From assembly GCF_000745265.1 (NCBI RefSeq), contig NZ_JQNN01000001.1, forward strand, positions 1,116,001 through 1,180,000: a stretch of 64,000 nt of DNA. The letters are read 5' to 3'. The stretch comes from Massilia sp. 9096 (GTDB lineage Bacteria > Pseudomonadota > Gammaproteobacteria > Burkholderiales > Burkholderiaceae_D). Of this stretch, positions 62,901 to 64,000 are shown one piece after another (within the stretch, counting starts at the first letter, position 1; each line of letters opens with the position of its first letter). The translations under genes were made by a program, and so were the position numbers. The notes under the pieces are model-generated. The model did no database searches. It saw only the letters and a list, made by a program, of their open reading frames with translations, and was not told the origin of the DNA.

Positions 62901-64000
62901 ATGGCCGACCCGACCCGCCCCTTGCCCAATCTCATTCCCATGCCGGACGGCAGCTGGACCGGCCATACTGTCCTGACGCCTACGGCGCTCAAGACGCGCG
63001 CTCTGTTCACGTTGCCGCCGTCGAAGGTGGTGCCAGTGATCGTGGTGCCCGGCATCATGGGCAGCAATCTGCGGGCCGCGACGAGTCCGTCGATGCACGC
63101 GAACGAGGCGCTCGGTCCCAACGAACCGGCGTGGCGGCCGCCGAACGGAAAGGTGCAGGGCATCCGCGCCGGCCGCCTGTGGAGCAACCGGAGCGGCAAG
63201 ACGCGCCAGAAGCTGCTCGACCCCCAGACGCTCGAAGTCGACAATCGCGGGGAAATTTATTTGCCGAAGGAAGCCCGTGATTTCGGCATGGGCGAAGACG
63301 AGGCGCGCGATCGCCGTTGGGGCGAGGTCCACTGGGAATCCTACGGCGATCTCCTGTGCAGCTTGTCCATTAGCCTGAATCACACCTTCGACATCGATCC
63401 GCTCGACGACCAGCGTGTGCTGCGCCGCTATTGGAAGGACGTGATGGAATGCGAACCGGCGCGCTGGGGCATGCGCTCGATCGACAAAATCACCGAGGCG
63501 GAGTTGGAGAAGCATGCGGGTTATTACTATCCGGTGTATGCGTTCGGCTACAACTGGCTCGCGTCCTGCGATGACGCGGCAAGACGCTTGCGGGCGCGCA
63601 TCGAAAAGATCATCACATTCTGGAATCAGGGCAATCGCGTCTGCCATAAAGTGATTCTCGTGACGCATTCGATGGGCGGCCTGGTCGCACGCGCCTGCGC
63701 GAAGCAGATTCCCGACCAGATCCTGGGCGTCATCCACGGCGCGATGCCGGCGCATGGCGCGCCGGTCTGCTATCGCCGCATCGCCAGCGGCACGGAACGC
63801 AGCAACCCCAGCGATGGTCCGCTCGATAAGCCCGTCACCGGCATCATTGCCGACATCCTGGGAGACACGCCCGAGCGCACCATGCCGGTCATGTCGCACT
63901 CGGCTGGGGCTTTGCAGCTGCTGCCGAATCACCTCTACGCGCAGCCCTGGCTGAACGTGTGCGTGGTCAGCCGGGTCAACAACAAGGACACGGCGCGTGA
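62901..64000 (+). CDS. lipase-like alpha/beta hydrolase, putative type VI effector (partial)
   Basis: The open frame starts at ATG 62901 (GGA seven bases upstream) and remains open to the window edge, so only 366 residues are visible. VPVIVVPGIMGSNLR (P50-R58 region) is the oxyanion-type strand of lipase/PGAP1-like hydrolases, and VILVTHSMGGLVARAC gives the GxSxG-type nucleophile elbow with S257. The Asp and His of the triad lie beyond the visible part or in YPVYAFGYNW... and are not placed. Position directly after vgrG and lack of a signal peptide suggest a Tle-type phospholipase effector; an immunity gene would be expected beyond the edge. Confidence 0.82.
   Translation, partial: MADPTRPLPNLIPMPDGSWTGHTVLTPTALKTRALFTLPPSKVVPVIVVPGIMGSNLRAATSPSMHANEALGPNEPAWRPPNGKVQGIRAGRLWSNRSGKTRQKLLDPQTLEVDNRGEIYLPKEARDFGMGEDEARDRRWGEVHWESYGDLLCSLSISLNHTFDIDPLDDQRVLRRYWKDVMECEPARWGMRSIDKITEAELEKHAGYYYPVYAFGYNWLASCDDAARRLRARIEKIITFWNQGNRVCHKVILVTHSMGGLVARACAKQIPDQILGVIHGAMPAHGAPVCYRRIASGTERSNPSDGPLDKPVTGIIADILGDTPERTMPVMSHSAGALQLLPNHLYAQPWLNVCVVSRVNNKDTAR

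Overview
This window is a stretch of bacterial chromosome with very high GC content. Gene content and protein style point to a betaproteobacterium of the family Oxalobacteraceae, most likely close to Massilia or Telluria. This is inferred from the poly-hydroxyalkanoate pair phaC-phaR, the bamD/rluD/pgeF arrangement, the single LolC/E-type permease with lolD, the prfB-lysS block and the coding bias; no rRNA or other taxonomic marker was compared. The window is almost fully coding and mostly housekeeping. No tRNA, rRNA or CRISPR array was recognised.

Layout. 0.1-4.6 kb (minus): phosphate transporter, CorA/ZntB-like metal channel, methionine-type aminotransferase and a lone PIN-domain protein. 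4.6-9.6 kb: yaaA, a secreted HEAAH protein, and divergent bamD / rluD-pgeF. 9.6-15.1 kb (plus): phaC, phaR, rimO, metC. 15.1-18.2 kb: small membrane protein, thioredoxin 2, DUF72 protein, Mut7-C protein and a conserved-looking 134-aa protein. 18.4-22.3 kb: a CdaR-type regulator divergent from an MFS transporter plus glycerate kinase, a likely sugar-acid catabolic unit. 22.4-26.6 kb: envelope and secreted proteins (lipoprotein, Tat-exported SGNH hydrolase, acyltransferase, ThuA protein). 26.7-32.1 kb (minus): serB, mfd and an HDOD protein. 32.2-34.1 kb: a complete IS1595-family element with an 8-bp target duplication, inserted at the U-tract of a terminator that serves two tandem Ser/Gly/Thr-rich lipoproteins. 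34.2-42.3 kb: nucleoside hydrolase, mrcA (PBP1A), OPT transporter, a DUF5694-like gene remnant and a POT peptide transporter. 42.5-49.6 kb: ppnN, lysS, a HAD phosphatase, prfB with its programmed frameshift, and cpdB. 49.6-52.6 kb: HTH-GAF regulator, a DUF2288 protein, a RES/Xre toxin-antitoxin pair and a divergent NTF2-like secreted protein. 52.7-59.7 kb: dsbA, arfB, recJ, a phosphoglycerate-mutase-like protein, then lolC-lolD-tatD. 59.7-64 kb: a type VI secretion spike gene (vgrG) followed by a lipase-like putative effector that runs off the right edge.

How the genes work together. The envelope is well represented: BamD, LolC/LolD, PBP1A and DsbA maintain the periplasm and outer membrane. 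The translation and repair set (RimO, RluD, RF2, ArfB, LysS, Mfd, RecJ) is standard. Accessory material is limited to the IS element, the RES/Xre(/DUF2288) unit and the VgrG-lipase module. The last is the most interesting: the VgrG tail carries a short beta-rich extension that may load the adjacent lipase. The first 94 bases hold no gene I can support.
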